This document shows, in pieces, positions 18,198 to 26,791 of a stretch of DNA of 64,000 bases. A program made the translations under genes and the position numbers. The DNA comes from Gammaproteobacteria bacterium (GTDB taxonomy: Bacteria > Pseudomonadota > Gammaproteobacteria > Steroidobacterales > Woeseiaceae): contig JAOTYE010000019.1 of the NCBI GenBank assembly GCA_029862045.1, forward strand, positions 1 through 64,000, given 5' to 3'. The notes beneath the pieces are model-generated. The model saw only the letters and a list, made by a program, of their open reading frames with translations. It searched no databases and was not told the DNA's origin. Numbering within the stretch: the stretch's first letter is position 1; every line of letters begins with the position of its first letter.

Positions 18198-18680
18198 GTG
18201 ACCCTCGAGCAGCTCGGCAATCTCGGAGAACTCGTCGGCGCCATCGCCGTTATCGTCTCGCTACTTTACCTCGCCGTACAGATCCGGCACAGCAGCCGCG
18301 TGTCGCAATTTGAAGCGCATCGCAACATCAGTGAGTCGATCGCGTCGATCATGGGAGATATCGCCCAAGACCCTGATCTGTATCGGCTATGGAAGGTCAT
18401 GACCGAGACACCAGAGGAAGCAACCCATGACGATCGCGAGCGCTTCGGCATGCTGTTGCACCGTTTCTTCACCGTGTTCAGCGACGCGCATCGATTCTCG
18501 GACACCGATCCGCACCTTGCCGTGCGTTACCAGACCTTCATTAAACGTCTACTCGTGATGCCGGCTGTGCGCGACTGGTGGAGCCGTCAAGGCGTCTTGT
18601 ATAGCGATCCGTTCAAGCCTTTTGTCGATGAAATCGCCGCACAGGCTGAGATCAGTTCGAACGACGCGCAATCATCCTGA
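18198..18680 (+). CDS. Small single-pass membrane protein, conserved hypothetical
   Basis: The 160-residue protein begins LEQLGNLGELVGAIAVIVSL, one hydrophobic helix (about 8-28) that ends LYLAVQIRHSS and anchors a helical cytoplasmic domain. It belongs to a widespread group of bacterial hypothetical proteins recognised by this N-terminus; their function is not known. The start is a GTG at 18198 without a strong ribosome binding site. It is the only gene between the repeat copies at 17934 and 18748, and may be transcribed from the AT-rich conserved outer end of the first one. Confidence 0.7.
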   Translation: MTLEQLGNLGELVGAIAVIVSLLYLAVQIRHSSRVSQFEAHRNISESIASIMGDIAQDPDLYRLWKVMTETPEEATHDDRERFGMLLHRFFTVFSDAHRFSDTDPHLAVRYQTFIKRLLVMPAVRDWWSRQGVLYSDPFKPFVDEIAAQAEISSNDAQSS

Positions 18681-18747
18681 TCTCAGTCACGTCGTTTAAT
18701 GCGGCTAGCATTATCGCTTACATTAAGCCGGGAATGAGCCGTTATTG

Positions 18748-19061
18748 TGGTGGCCAGGGGCGGACCGATTCGCGAAGCGAATCAGGACAGCGTAGCTGCC
18801 CGTAGGGTGAGGATCGGCCCAAGCCGGTCCGAATCACAAAACGCGCAAGCGTTTTGGACGCCGAAGGCGCCCTTTAGGGTGAGGACCGCCCCAAGGCGGT
18901 CCGAATCAATCAACCACCGACACGCGGATTTTCAGTGAACAGATTTCGCGATCCGGCGTGACCCAAAGTGACCTAACAGAACGTTTGGAGGCAGATTCCG
19001 AGTCCGGTAGGTGCTCTTGAGTGACCGTGGATGATCCTGGTTTGGGCACCAAAGTGGGCAC
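18748..19061 (-). repeat. tRNA-Phe-derived repeat with inserts M2 and M3, arm family 1
   Basis: TGGTGGCCAGGGGCGGA is followed by stacked palindromic modules: M2 around GATTCGCGAAGCGAATC (18768-18784) and M3 around AAAACGCGCAAGCGTTTTGG (18838-18857). The core then resumes with CAACCACCGACACGCGGA and TTTTCAG. The family-1 arm ends in TTTGGGCACCAAAGTGGGCAC at 19041-19061. This is the most complete family-1 copy. Confidence 0.88.
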
Positions 19062-19155
19062 AGTGAAAGGTGGAAAATCGGCTCGACCCTGTATGCTCTG
19101 ATGTCTTCTCTCCGGCGTGGATCCTGAGTGGGACGGTCGCCAGGAGGTGAATCGA

Positions 19156-19227
19156 ATGGCGAAAATCGCTTACCATTGGCACTGCCCCCGCTTGGGCGTT
19201 CACCACAACTTGGGAGTACATCAATGA
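19156..19227 (+). CDS. Possible 23-residue leader ORF overlapping the start of yhcB
   Basis: ATG at 19156 is preceded by a near-perfect Shine-Dalgarno sequence (AGGAGGTG at 19142-19149). The frame encodes MAKIAYHWHCPRLGVHHNLG and three more residues, and its TGA (19225-19227) overlaps the yhcB ATG (19224) as ATGA. The product is His-rich (five His, one Cys). Strong initiation plus start-stop overlap suggests translational coupling to yhcB. It is too short to name, and chance cannot be excluded. Confidence 0.45.
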   Translation: MAKIAYHWHCPRLGVHHNLGVHQ

Positions 19228-19766
19228 GTCCGATTATTCTCGTCGGTGCCGGCATTTTGTTACTCGGTCTTGGCTTGGGCTTGGGTTATTGGTTCGCACA
19301 CAGTCAACGCAGGCGCGAAGCAACCAGGGCCAGCGATATCCAAAACGAGCTGGATGACTATCGGCGACACGTCACTGAACATTTCGGCGAGACGGCGCAA
19401 CATTTCCAGACGCTTGGGCAACAATACCAGTCGTTGTACAAGCACATGGCACAAGGCGCCGATGCTCTGTGTGACCCGGCTCATTCCGATGCTTTGCTCG
19501 GCTTTGCCGCTGGTAATGCTGCAGCGATAACGGCGAGCACCACCGACGAACCAGAGGAGCCGCCGGAAGTGATCAGAGACTACGCGACTGAGGAAGAGAT
19601 CGAGTCACCGAAGGTGGAACCGGAAGTCGAATCGTCAAATACGTCCGAATCGCTAGAGAATTCGTCTGTGCCCGACGACATAACGGCTGAACCTCCCGCG
19701 GAAGAAGTTGTCGCGGACCAGGTCGACACACCAACCCCTATCGAGAAAGAACGCACGGTGCATTAA
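19224..19766 (+). CDS. yhcB: YhcB/ZapG family inner-membrane protein (DUF1043)
   Basis: The 180-residue protein has one N-terminal membrane helix (about 4-24, GAGILLLGLGLGLGYWFA), then a coiled-coil cytoplasmic segment of the YhcB family (DDYRRHVTEHFGETAQHFQT, LYKHMAQGADALC). In E. coli the homologue connects the divisome and the elongation machinery at the inner membrane. The C-terminal half (about 110-180) is a long acidic Pro/Glu/Ser-rich tail, longer than in E. coli YhcB (about 130 residues). The ATG at 19224 follows GGGAG and overlaps a possible leader ORF. Being a core-type gene, its position between repeat copies is notable. Confidence 0.85.
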   Translation: MSPIILVGAGILLLGLGLGLGYWFAHSQRRREATRASDIQNELDDYRRHVTEHFGETAQHFQTLGQQYQSLYKHMAQGADALCDPAHSDALLGFAAGNAAAITASTTDEPEEPPEVIRDYATEEEIESPKVEPEVESSNTSESLENSSVPDDITAEPPAEEVVADQVDTPTPIEKERTVH

Positions 19767-19928
19767 ATTCACGCACGTTTCTCCTACAGAATCCGCACAG
19801 CCTGGCCGAGTGGCAATTGCGGTGTCCAGCTTGGTGCTGGTTCCACCCGGCCGAAGCGAAATGAGCGCCTGGACGAAATCGGGAGCTTTGTGATGACGCC
19901 GGTTTCGGTGTAACTCTCTGATTCGAAT

Positions 19929-20240
19929 TGGTGGCCGTCTCGATAGAAGCGAATTACCAGACGCAACGAACGCCTCTCTGACCTGTACGGCGGACCGATT
20001 CGCGAAGCGAGTCAGGACAGCGAAGCTGCCGTTCCATCAATCGAACCGTCCGGAGTAGATCGCCAAACTCACAGTCAAGCTGACCTCACTAGCGAAACAC
20101 GCGGATTTTCAGTGAACAGATTTCGCGATCCGGCGTGACCCAAGGTAACCCAACAGAACGTAATGCGTCAGAATTGTGGCCTGGTAAGTTGCCTTGGGTG
20201 ACGGTAGGTGATCATGGTTTGGGCACCAAAGTGGGCACCA
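19929..20240 (-). repeat. tRNA-Phe-derived repeat with inserts M4, M2, M6, arm family 1
   Basis: The copy keeps only TGGTGGCC of the acceptor end, then carries module M4 (GTCTCGATAGAAGCGAATTA) and M2 (GATTCGCGAAGCGAGTC). Module M6 (CGTCCGGAGTAGATCGCC) runs to AACACGCGGATTTTCAG. The family-1 arm (20116-20240) contains an inverted pair, GTGACCCAAGG and CCTTGGGTGAC, and ends in the TGGGCACC direct repeat. Confidence 0.85.
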
Positions 20241-20332
20241 GCAATTTTGACTGAAGCGGGGTCGAATCGCGGCTATTATCGAGACAACGGTTCGACCCCA
20301 ATTTTTCAATTTTTGGAGGTAGAGTAAACGTC

Positions 20333-21145
20333 GTGAACGATCCCGACGTGAAACTGCTGATTCTAATCGTGCTGGCTGCCGGTCTGGCTGGCGCGCTCTG
20401 GTATTTCCGCGACGACATCCTTCCTCCGGCCGACGAGCCCGTTGTAATACAGCCCGAGCCCGTCGTTGAAGACGTGGCCGCGCAAAACGATCCGATACAT
20501 CCGATCATACCGTCGAGATCATCAGGGTCCTTCGACGGCGAACTCGTGCCATTGCCGCCACTTGACGACAGCGACAGTTACTTCCTGCTGGCGCTGATCG
20601 ATATCTTTGGCGCCGACGTCGAACATATGCTTGTGGACGAGGCGCTTATCGACAAGTTCGTGACAACGGTGGACAACCTGCCCCGCGCTCATGTGACCGA
20701 GAAAATCCGGCCCGTTGGCAGGCTATCCACTGCGTTTGGTGTGGATGCGGCGGGTAATGACGGGCAGTTCTACCTGAACCCTGATAACTACGAACGATAC
20801 GATTTGCTCGTCAACCTGGTAGCCGGAACGGACCTCGAAGTTATCGCTTCAATGTATCGTCGCTTCTATCCGCTGTTCCAGGAGTCCTACGCGAGGCTTG
20901 GCTACCCGGACGGTTATTTCAACGATCGTGTCGTGGAAGTCATTGATCACCTGCTGATGACGCCCGAACCAGATGAGCCCATCCGTCTTGTCCAGCCGCA
21001 CGTGCTCTATGAATTTGCTGACGCGGATCTGGAAGCTCTTTCGAGCGGCCAGAAACTCCTGCTCCGAATGGGCGGCAAACACGCAGCAAAAATCAAGCGA
21101 GTTCTACAAGGCCTGCGGGCGCTTATCTCACGGCCGCCGGGATAG
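20333..21145 (+). CDS. DUF3014 family membrane-anchored protein
   Basis: The 270-residue protein has one N-terminal membrane helix (about 6-24, VKLLILIVLAAGLAGALWYF), then a Pro/acidic linker (to about 70) and the DUF3014 domain. The domain shows LPPLDDSDSYFLLALIDIFG, VDNLPRAHVTEKIRPVG, and NYERYDLLVNLVAGTDLEVI. The function of the family is unknown; it is common in gammaproteobacteria. The GTG at 20333 follows GGAGGTAGAG. The mtgA start lies 10 bp downstream, so the two are probably co-transcribed, suggesting an envelope-related role. Confidence 0.85.
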   Translation: MNDPDVKLLILIVLAAGLAGALWYFRDDILPPADEPVVIQPEPVVEDVAAQNDPIHPIIPSRSSGSFDGELVPLPPLDDSDSYFLLALIDIFGADVEHMLVDEALIDKFVTTVDNLPRAHVTEKIRPVGRLSTAFGVDAAGNDGQFYLNPDNYERYDLLVNLVAGTDLEVIASMYRRFYPLFQESYARLGYPDGYFNDRVVEVIDHLLMTPEPDEPIRLVQPHVLYEFADADLEALSSGQKLLLRMGGKHAAKIKRVLQGLRALISRPPG

Positions 21146-21155
21146 AACGGGTTAT

Positions 21156-21911
21156 ATGCGAACATTTCCGTCAGATCGAATAGGTCGAGGTTCCCGCCCG
21201 CGACGGCGACGAAAAAACAGAAAGAGCCGCGGTTTGCTGAAGCGGCTCAGACGCTGGTTTTTGGCAGGTGGCTTGTCGGTTTTCGGTCTGAGTCTGGTGA
21301 TGGTAGTGCCATTTCACTGGATCGATCCACCAACAACGGCGTTTATGCTTCAGGATCGAAGCAACAGAAAACCCGTGTTGTATGAATGGTTGTCCTGGAA
21401 AAACATGGGTGTCGCGCCCCCGATTGCCGTAGTCGCCGCGGAGGACCAAAAATTCGCGAGCCATTTTGGGTTTGACGTGAAATCCATTCGTGAATCGGTA
21501 GAGGATTTCAATGACGGGGCAGCCCTTCGCGGAGCATCCACAATCACGCAGCAGGTTGCTAAGAATTTATACTTGTGGCCGAGCAAGAGCTTTTTCCGAA
21601 AGGGGATTGAAGCGTATTTGACAGTCTTGATTGAGGCGACATGGTCGAAAAAACGCATTCTCGAGATATACCTGAACATCGCTGAATTTGGACCGGGAAT
21701 TTATGGCATGGGTGCAGCGAGCGAAATGTATTTTGGCAAGTCACCGATCGAATTGAGCGATGACGAGGCGGCGTTGCTCGCAGCAGTTCTTCCAAACCCT
21801 AAGCGGATGCATGTTGATCACCCAACTCCATACATACGCGAACGACAGAACTGGATTATTGCGCAAATGCAACGATTGCGTCGCGAACAGTGGTTAATGT
21901 CGCTGGAATGA
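21156..21911 (+). CDS. mtgA: Monofunctional biosynthetic peptidoglycan transglycosylase
   Basis: The 251-residue GT51 enzyme polymerises lipid II into glycan strands at the outer face of the inner membrane. A basic N-terminus precedes one membrane helix (about 32-55). Catalytic motifs follow: AAEDQKFASHFGFD with the catalytic Glu near 94, RGASTITQQVAKNLYLW near 125, and the conserved NIAEFGPGIYGMGAASEMYF near 175. The length is normal for MtgA, and no transpeptidase domain follows. I took the ATG at 21156, because the longer upstream frame lies inside the DUF3014 gene. It sits 10 bp after that gene and probably shares its transcript. Confidence 0.92.
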   Translation: MRTFPSDRIGRGSRPRRRRKNRKSRGLLKRLRRWFLAGGLSVFGLSLVMVVPFHWIDPPTTAFMLQDRSNRKPVLYEWLSWKNMGVAPPIAVVAAEDQKFASHFGFDVKSIRESVEDFNDGAALRGASTITQQVAKNLYLWPSKSFFRKGIEAYLTVLIEATWSKKRILEIYLNIAEFGPGIYGMGAASEMYFGKSPIELSDDEAALLAAVLPNPKRMHVDHPTPYIRERQNWIIAQMQRLRREQWLMSLE

Positions 21912-22038
21912 AATGACTACGGCACATTGATGGGGTCGAACCGCAATTTTGGGCGTCGACCTTCTGTCCTTTGACTCATAACGTGGCCAAACGGCGACCT
22001 TATGCGTCAAGGACACTCTTCTTATTGCTGATGTGAAA

Positions 22039-22441
22039 TGGTGGCCGTCTCGATAGAAGCGAATTACCAGACGCAACGAACGCCTCTCTGACTTGTACGG
22101 CGGATCGATTCGCGAAGCGAATCAAGACAGACGAATGCAATGAGTCTGCCCGTAGGGCGAGAGCCGGTCTCAGCCGGTTCGAGTCAATGGACTCGCTGCG
22201 GGCGCACTGCGTGCGTCTGTCGGCGCTGCGCGCCTCGGTTGAACCTCGCTTGGAAGAACTCAGCGCCACTCGGTTAGGGCATCGTAACTTTCTGCTGGAC
22301 ACGCGGATTTTCAGTGAACAGATTTCACTATCCAACTTAACCCAAGATAACCCAAGAGCACGTAACGCATCAGATTTGCGACTCGGTAGATGCTCTTGAG
22401 TAACGGTGAGTGATACTGGTTTGGGCACCAAAGTGGGCACC
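22039..22441 (-). repeat. Largest tRNA-Phe-derived repeat: modules M4, M2, M1, M5, arm family 1
   Basis: TGGTGGCC is followed by M4 (as in 19929), M2, a shortened M1 (GACTCGCTGCGGGCGCAC), and M5 (CTCGCTTGGAAGAACTCAGC, to TTTCTGCTG), then GACACGCGGATTTTCAG. The family-1 arm ends in TTTGGGCACCAAAGTGGGCACC (22420-22441). Modules M1 and M5 are in the same order as in the copy at 32572, although that copy has the other arm type. Confidence 0.88.
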
Positions 22442-22658
22442 ACGGTTTGGGGACCGGCTGCGACGGCGGCCCTCGAGATGTGGGAGCGTTATCAGCGCTG
22501 CGCACCTTTGAGTACGAAGGCGTCACTTAAGCGGGCTAAAAAATCTAGTTTCCGGATATCAGAAGGATGCAGGCCGCGCCGGCGAAAGCGCTGCCCGCGT
22601 GACCAATGTTTTGTCAAATACCGCTTGAAACAGAGCGGTTGCTAGCTTACGTTGGCCT

Positions 22659-22745
22659 TACTGACAAAGGCAAACCCGTCGAAAGACGGGGACGCAAAAC
22701 CACCGGTCTAATGACGATGATCGTCTACGACAGCGGAGTCGCCAG
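22659..22745 (+). promoter_or_regulatory. Cyclic-di-GMP-I (GEMM-I) riboswitch
   Basis: The segment carries the GEMM-I aptamer signature: GGCAAACC, a stem CCCGTC/GACGGG closed by a GAAA tetraloop (22675-22690), then GGACGCAAAACCACCGGTCT with the tetraloop receptor. A second, variable stem-loop follows (GACGATGATCGTC, 22713-22725), then the 3' closing segment GGAGTCGCC. It ends at the ATG of the AAA/FHA gene at 22746, so binding of c-di-GMP in the leader can control that gene. The ON or OFF direction cannot be told from sequence. Confidence 0.9.
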
Positions 22746-23960
22746 ATGAAACTCGCGGATACAGGGTTGCGCAAACAACCGTTTCTAACTCAGGGGAAAC
22801 CACTGGTACTGGTCCCCTACTCCTCCCAGAAAAACGCCATCCATTTTCTCGACGAGACCCGCGTCAACAGACGTGGCTTAGGCTTGTTCCATGGCCCGCC
22901 GCTCTCCGGCAAGACCACGATCATTCAGCAATTCGCGAGTTCGCTGCCGCGCGACCACGCGGTGGCGATCGTCGACGGGGCGCGCACGGACCCGGCCAAG
23001 CTCCTGAAAGAAATCCTGGGCCAGTACGGCTACGACCATGGCTTCAATAGTGCCAGTGAGCGTTTCAACATGATCCGGGTGGTCGCATTGCAGCAGGCTG
23101 CGAGCGGCCAAGCACCGGTACTCGTCATCGAAAACGTCCACAAGATGAGCCCCGTTCTGCTGGAGATGCTCTGCGAGCTGGCCGAGATGTCGTTCGATGG
23201 AACCAGCGCGCTGCGGATCATTCTCTCAAGTGACCGACCGATGCTGCCCATCGTCGAAGCGCCGGCCATGCGGTCGATCGAGACCCGCCTGACGGGCAAG
23301 TTCCTGTTGAAACCGTTGACGCGGACCGAAACGGCCGCCTACGCGCACAAGAAACTCAAGAGCGGCGGCTGTAGCGACCCCAGGGCCGTGATGCCACCGG
23401 CGGTGTGCGATCGACTGCATTCGGCGTCGGGCGGCTGGCCCGGTGTAATCGATCGGCTGGCAATGATGGCGCTGGCGAAAGCCGAGCGCATCCCCTTGCT
23501 GGTCGAACACATCCCTAAAAAGCCACCGAACAAACAGAAGCCGCCAAACGTCGTCGAGCCGACGCCGCAGCTGATCCTGACCTTCAAGCGAAAGACGCTG
23601 AAAAAGATCAGTCTGGACAAGCCGCGCTTTTTGATCGGACGAAACGCGCTTTGCGATATCGACATCGTCCACGAATGGATTAGTCGGCATCATGCCCTCG
23701 TCATTCGGAACGACGAATCGACGCTGATCGTGGACTTGAAGAGCCGCAACGGCACCTGCGTCAATGGTAAGCGCGTAAAGAACCACGTCCTCATCAACGA
23801 TGACATCATTTCCCTGGGCGATCATCGCCTCAAGTTCGTTGATCCGTCCGCTACCAGTCGGACCACAATGCGCGGCGCCGGATGGGACGACACGACACTG
23901 GCCGAGTCGATCAAGGATTTCCGCAAAGGGTTATTGCGTCAGTTGAAGAGCGCGAGCTAA
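22746..23960 (+). CDS. ExeA/GspA-like AAA ATPase with C-terminal FHA domain, under riboswitch control
   Basis: The 404-residue cytoplasmic protein begins with an AAA ATPase of the ExeA/MshM group (residues about 25-255; Walker A GPPLSGKTT near 50, Walker B PVLVIENVHK near 125). A short Lys/Pro linker leads to an FHA phosphothreonine-binding domain (about 280-370, with FLIGRNALCDIDIV, ISRHHALVI, KSRNGTCVNGKRV). It lacks the peptidoglycan-binding domain of ExeA. A GEMM-I riboswitch directly precedes it, so c-di-GMP probably sets its level. This suggests a role in surface attachment, pili or secretion, triggered by Thr phosphorylation. It is the only gene between two repeat copies. Confidence 0.85.
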   Translation: MKLADTGLRKQPFLTQGKPLVLVPYSSQKNAIHFLDETRVNRRGLGLFHGPPLSGKTTIIQQFASSLPRDHAVAIVDGARTDPAKLLKEILGQYGYDHGFNSASERFNMIRVVALQQAASGQAPVLVIENVHKMSPVLLEMLCELAEMSFDGTSALRIILSSDRPMLPIVEAPAMRSIETRLTGKFLLKPLTRTETAAYAHKKLKSGGCSDPRAVMPPAVCDRLHSASGGWPGVIDRLAMMALAKAERIPLLVEHIPKKPPNKQKPPNVVEPTPQLILTFKRKTLKKISLDKPRFLIGRNALCDIDIVHEWISRHHALVIRNDESTLIVDLKSRNGTCVNGKRVKNHVLINDDIISLGDHRLKFVDPSATSRTTMRGAGWDDTTLAESIKDFRKGLLRQLKSAS

Positions 23961-24134
23961 AGACTCGCCCCGGTGTACCGGGAAACGGCTTTCGAACTCC
24001 AGAAAACACTCGCGATCGCCGACGACGATTTCCTGTATCGGGACATTTCTCATGGCGCCGGATCGGAACCCGCTGATCACCCGCCTCGGGAGTAACTACA
24101 CAATCTTGGAGACGACGCAGGTCGTTGAAAAAAA

Positions 24135-24387
24135 TGGTGGCCAGGGGCGGATCAGTTCGCGAAGCGAACTAAGACAGCGAAGCCGCCCGCTAGGGTGAGG
24201 ATCGGCCCAAGCCGATCCGAATCACAAAACGCGGGAGCGTTTTGGACGCCGAAGGCGCCCATTAGGGCGAGGATCAGCCTTAGCTGATCCGAATCACAAA
24301 ACGCGGGAGCGTTTTGGACGCCGAAGGCGCCCATTAGGGCGAGGATCAGCCTTAGCTGATCCGAGTCAATCAACCACCGACACGCGG
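24135..24387 (-). repeat. tRNA-Phe-derived repeat with M2 and a doubled M3, no arm
   Basis: TGGTGGCCAGGGGCGGA is followed by an M2-like palindrome (AGTTCGCGAAGCGAACT) and then an exact 72-bp tandem duplication of M3 (24220-24291 and 24292-24363). The core resumes as CAACCACCGACACGCGG and stops before ATTTTCAG, where it abuts the 3' end of the CYTH-like gene. The gap from 23961 to 24134 has no recognisable gene. Confidence 0.85.
24220..24363. repeat. Exact 72-bp tandem duplication inside the repeat copy
   Basis: Two identical 72-bp units (24220-24291, 24292-24363) each hold a 7-bp stem AAAACGC/GCGTTTT, a GCC-GAA-GGC hairpin, and the palindromic GGATCAGC/GCTGATCC. A diverged third unit precedes them. 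Identity between the two units suggests a very recent duplication. Confidence 0.9.
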
Positions 24388-24410
24388 CCCAAGTACTATC
24401 GCCATGTTCC

Positions 24411-25043
24411 CTATACGCGCTGCAACCAGACGGGATAGGAAAAAGAGGCTTCCCGACTGAGGCTCAGCGGTGGTGGCTCTTTGAAGAAGTCTTCGGTGAC
24501 AAGCTCGAGGCCATCTTGCATCGTCTTCTCATCGCCAAAGGCCTCGAACGACAGGGTCCACCAAGGCTCCGCTTCGGACTGATCCTGCGTTCGGGACCAG
24601 GCCCTGATTGCCGTCAATTCGACCTGGCAGCCGCCTGACAGCCAGCCGTGATCTGGTGCCACCTCGGCGGGTTCCTCACCTTCCAGCGAGACCAGTCGCA
24701 GTTGCCGTAACTTGCTTACCGAGATCCAACGGTCTTCCGCACGCCCGACGAGTCGGCTGCTGGTATCGATATCGATCTTTGCGCTGGACCACTTGACCCA
24801 TGCGTCTCTTAAGCCGCTGATTCCGTGGTGGTAGGTCACGGAACCTGGTGACTGCGTCAGTGCCTTGACCTCGAACCGGCCATCGCGCAACTTCACACTT
24901 GTCGTCACGCAACCGGGCAACAAAAGATAATCATCCGTGCGTTGCGGCTCCGTTGTCGCCAGTCTCCCGGCCTCGAACCACAGCTGCATGTCGCCAGGCA
25001 GCCGACCCCTGAAAAACCAGCGAACTTCAGCACTGTGATACAT
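24411..25043 (-). CDS. CYTH-like (triphosphate tunnel) domain protein, divergent from the CYTH/CHAD gene
   Basis: I chose the ATG at 25043 because AGGAAAG precedes it; the protein is 210 residues. It starts MYHSAEVRWFFRGRLPGDMQ and shows a run of charged beta strands resembling the tunnel fold (RTDDYLLLPG, then SVKLRDGRFEVKAL near 60). The classical ExExK opening is replaced by AEVRW, so this is a CYTH-like relative at best. It is transcribed away from a canonical CYTH/CHAD protein 160 bp away, which supports a common theme of polyphosphate or triphosphate handling. The repeat core touches its 3' end. Confidence 0.6.
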   Translation of the reverse strand: MYHSAEVRWFFRGRLPGDMQLWFEAGRLATTEPQRTDDYLLLPGCVTTSVKLRDGRFEVKALTQSPGSVTYHHGISGLRDAWVKWSSAKIDIDTSSRLVGRAEDRWISVSKLRQLRLVSLEGEEPAEVAPDHGWLSGGCQVELTAIRAWSRTQDQSEAEPWWTLSFEAFGDEKTMQDGLELVTEDFFKEPPPLSLSREASFSYPVWLQRV

Positions 25044-25204
25044 GCAGACTTTCCTGTAAGAATCAGCGCACACAGATCCGATGATGCTTGGTATACAGCG
25101 TCGGGCGAGCGTGCCATATGCCGGAAACTACGACTACTCAGAGATGCGGCTGCGATGCGATAGTTACCCAGTGATTGACCGGCGATGGCCGTCGAGAACC
25201 GACA

Positions 25205-26791
25205 ATGACCGAAGTAGAGGCCAAGTTTCTGATCCGTTCGAACGAGCAGATCGACCAGGTACTGGCGACTCTCGACGAGCTGGGCTACCTGAAATCGGCC
25301 GGTGAAACCGGGCGCCACGTCGACACGTACTTCGACACGTCCGAATTCGACATCCTTCGTGCTGGCTGGACGTATCGGTGCCGGCAACGAGGGGGGCAGA
25401 GTACGCTCAACCTGAAGGCACGCGGCAGACACGACGGCCGGGTTTTCGTACGGGAGGAAATCCAGCAGCCACTGTCGCGCGACGCCGTAGCGACGTTGCA
25501 CAATTTGCCGACGGGACCGGTAAAGAATTTCCTGGACAGCATTGTCGATATGCGGCGCAGTCGAAAACTGTTCTGCGTTGCGAGCCAGCGTCGCGTGTTT
25601 GCCGTGACGTCCCCGGGAAGCAAGCCGGCACAGATAGAACTCGATGTCGATCGAACGAGAATAACGGCCGAGAAGGCGAACGACAAAGCGCCGGGAAGTT
25701 TCGAGTTCATGGAGCTCGAACTGGAACTCGCGTCGGGTGACGCGAGCGCCGTCGGCGAGCTCGCAGAGGCACTATTCGATAAATTGCGGCTCACGCCGGC
25801 GCAGTTCAGCAAGTTCGATCGCGGCATTCAGGCGGCAGGGCTATCGCGCAAAGCGCTAGCCACGAAACGCGACAAACCAACCATCACGGAGACGGATCCG
25901 TTCCTCGATCTCGTCTACCTTTTCTTTGACCGCCAGTTGCAACGAATAAAGAGATTTCAGCCGATTGCCTGGGAGGGCCTGGATCGCGAGGGCGTTCATA
26001 AAATGCGCGTCGCCATTCGACGATTTCGCACCATCCTGAGAGCTTATCGCGACGTACTCGGCAAACAGGTGGTCAAACCAATCAACAAGGAACTGCGCTG
26101 GTTGTTCAAACAGCTCGGCGAAGCCCGGGATGCCGACGTCGGTGAGATGGCGATACGGGAGTTCATTGCGTCCCTGCCTGCGGATGCCGCACGAGCAGCG
26201 GCACCTTACGAGGATCATATACGCCAGAAAACCTTCGACGCGTACACGAACCTCACGGAGGTATTTGTTGGCGGGCGATACCGCGAGCTGATCAACACGC
26301 TCGAGGAATTCGTTGCTGCGGGACCGCAAGAATCGATGCAAGAACGGGTCGGCGACCTGACTATTGCAGAAGCTGCCGACAGGGACATCCGCAAATCCGC
26401 ACGCCGTGTGATCAAGCGCGGCGATCGTGTCATCGCCGAATCGCTCGTCGAGAAGCTGCACAAGTTGCGCATCGAAGCTAAGCATCTGCGTTACTTGCTC
26501 GACTTCTACACGATGGCACAGCCGGTGAGATGGAAAGAGTCCATCAATGAGTTGGACAAGCTGCAGGACCTGCTCGGCTGGCATCAGGACGCGATCACGT
26601 CGCGGGAGCGGCTCGAGGCTTATCATGACTCCTTGCCCATAGCCGGCGAGGACTGTGTGCTCCGGTTATCCATCGACCGACTCATCAGCACCGAGAACGA
26701 GCGTATGGAGCAGTGCCGCCGCGAGTTTCCGGCCGCATGGCGGCAGTTCAAAACGGTGTTCGAGCGCCCGACGTTCTTGCTTCGTTCTTAG
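25205..26791 (+). CDS. CYTH and CHAD domain protein (inorganic triphosphatase/polyphosphate-binding)
   Basis: The 528-residue cytoplasmic protein has an N-terminal CYTH domain (1-205; opening TEVEAKFLI carries the ExExK signature, with TYFDTSEFDIL and TLNLKARG). A C-terminal CHAD domain (about 230-520; EGVHKMRVAIRRFRTILRAY and LHKLRIEAKHLRYLLDFY) is rich in conserved His/Arg/Lys. CYTH domains cleave triphosphate, and CHAD domains bind polyphosphate. Length and order match E. coli YgiF-type proteins. The start at 25205 gives the family N-terminus. Its stop overlaps the stop of a broken PAP2 gene end on the other strand. Confidence 0.9.
   Translation: MTEVEAKFLIRSNEQIDQVLATLDELGYLKSAGETGRHVDTYFDTSEFDILRAGWTYRCRQRGGQSTLNLKARGRHDGRVFVREEIQQPLSRDAVATLHNLPTGPVKNFLDSIVDMRRSRKLFCVASQRRVFAVTSPGSKPAQIELDVDRTRITAEKANDKAPGSFEFMELELELASGDASAVGELAEALFDKLRLTPAQFSKFDRGIQAAGLSRKALATKRDKPTITETDPFLDLVYLFFDRQLQRIKRFQPIAWEGLDREGVHKMRVAIRRFRTILRAYRDVLGKQVVKPINKELRWLFKQLGEARDADVGEMAIREFIASLPADAARAAAPYEDHIRQKTFDAYTNLTEVFVGGRYRELINTLEEFVAAGPQESMQERVGDLTIAEAADRDIRKSARRVIKRGDRVIAESLVEKLHKLRIEAKHLRYLLDFYTMAQPVRWKESINELDKLQDLLGWHQDAITSRERLEAYHDSLPIAGEDCVLRLSIDRLISTENERMEQCRREFPAAWRQFKTVFERPTFLLRS

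Noticed and set aside
22746-23960. TniB-like transposition ATPase
   Set aside because: The AAA domain is of the ExeA type that also covers TniB-like proteins, but it carries an FHA domain, lies behind a c-di-GMP riboswitch, and no transposase gene is nearby.
23966-24131. Short coding-like frames after the AAA/FHA gene
   Set aside because: Two frames of about 40 codons look plausible, but neither has a start signal or known similarity, and they disagree in frame.
24135-24387. CRISPR-like array of repeats
   Set aside because: The repeated 72-bp units are directly adjacent without unique spacers and consist of palindromes; no cas genes are present.
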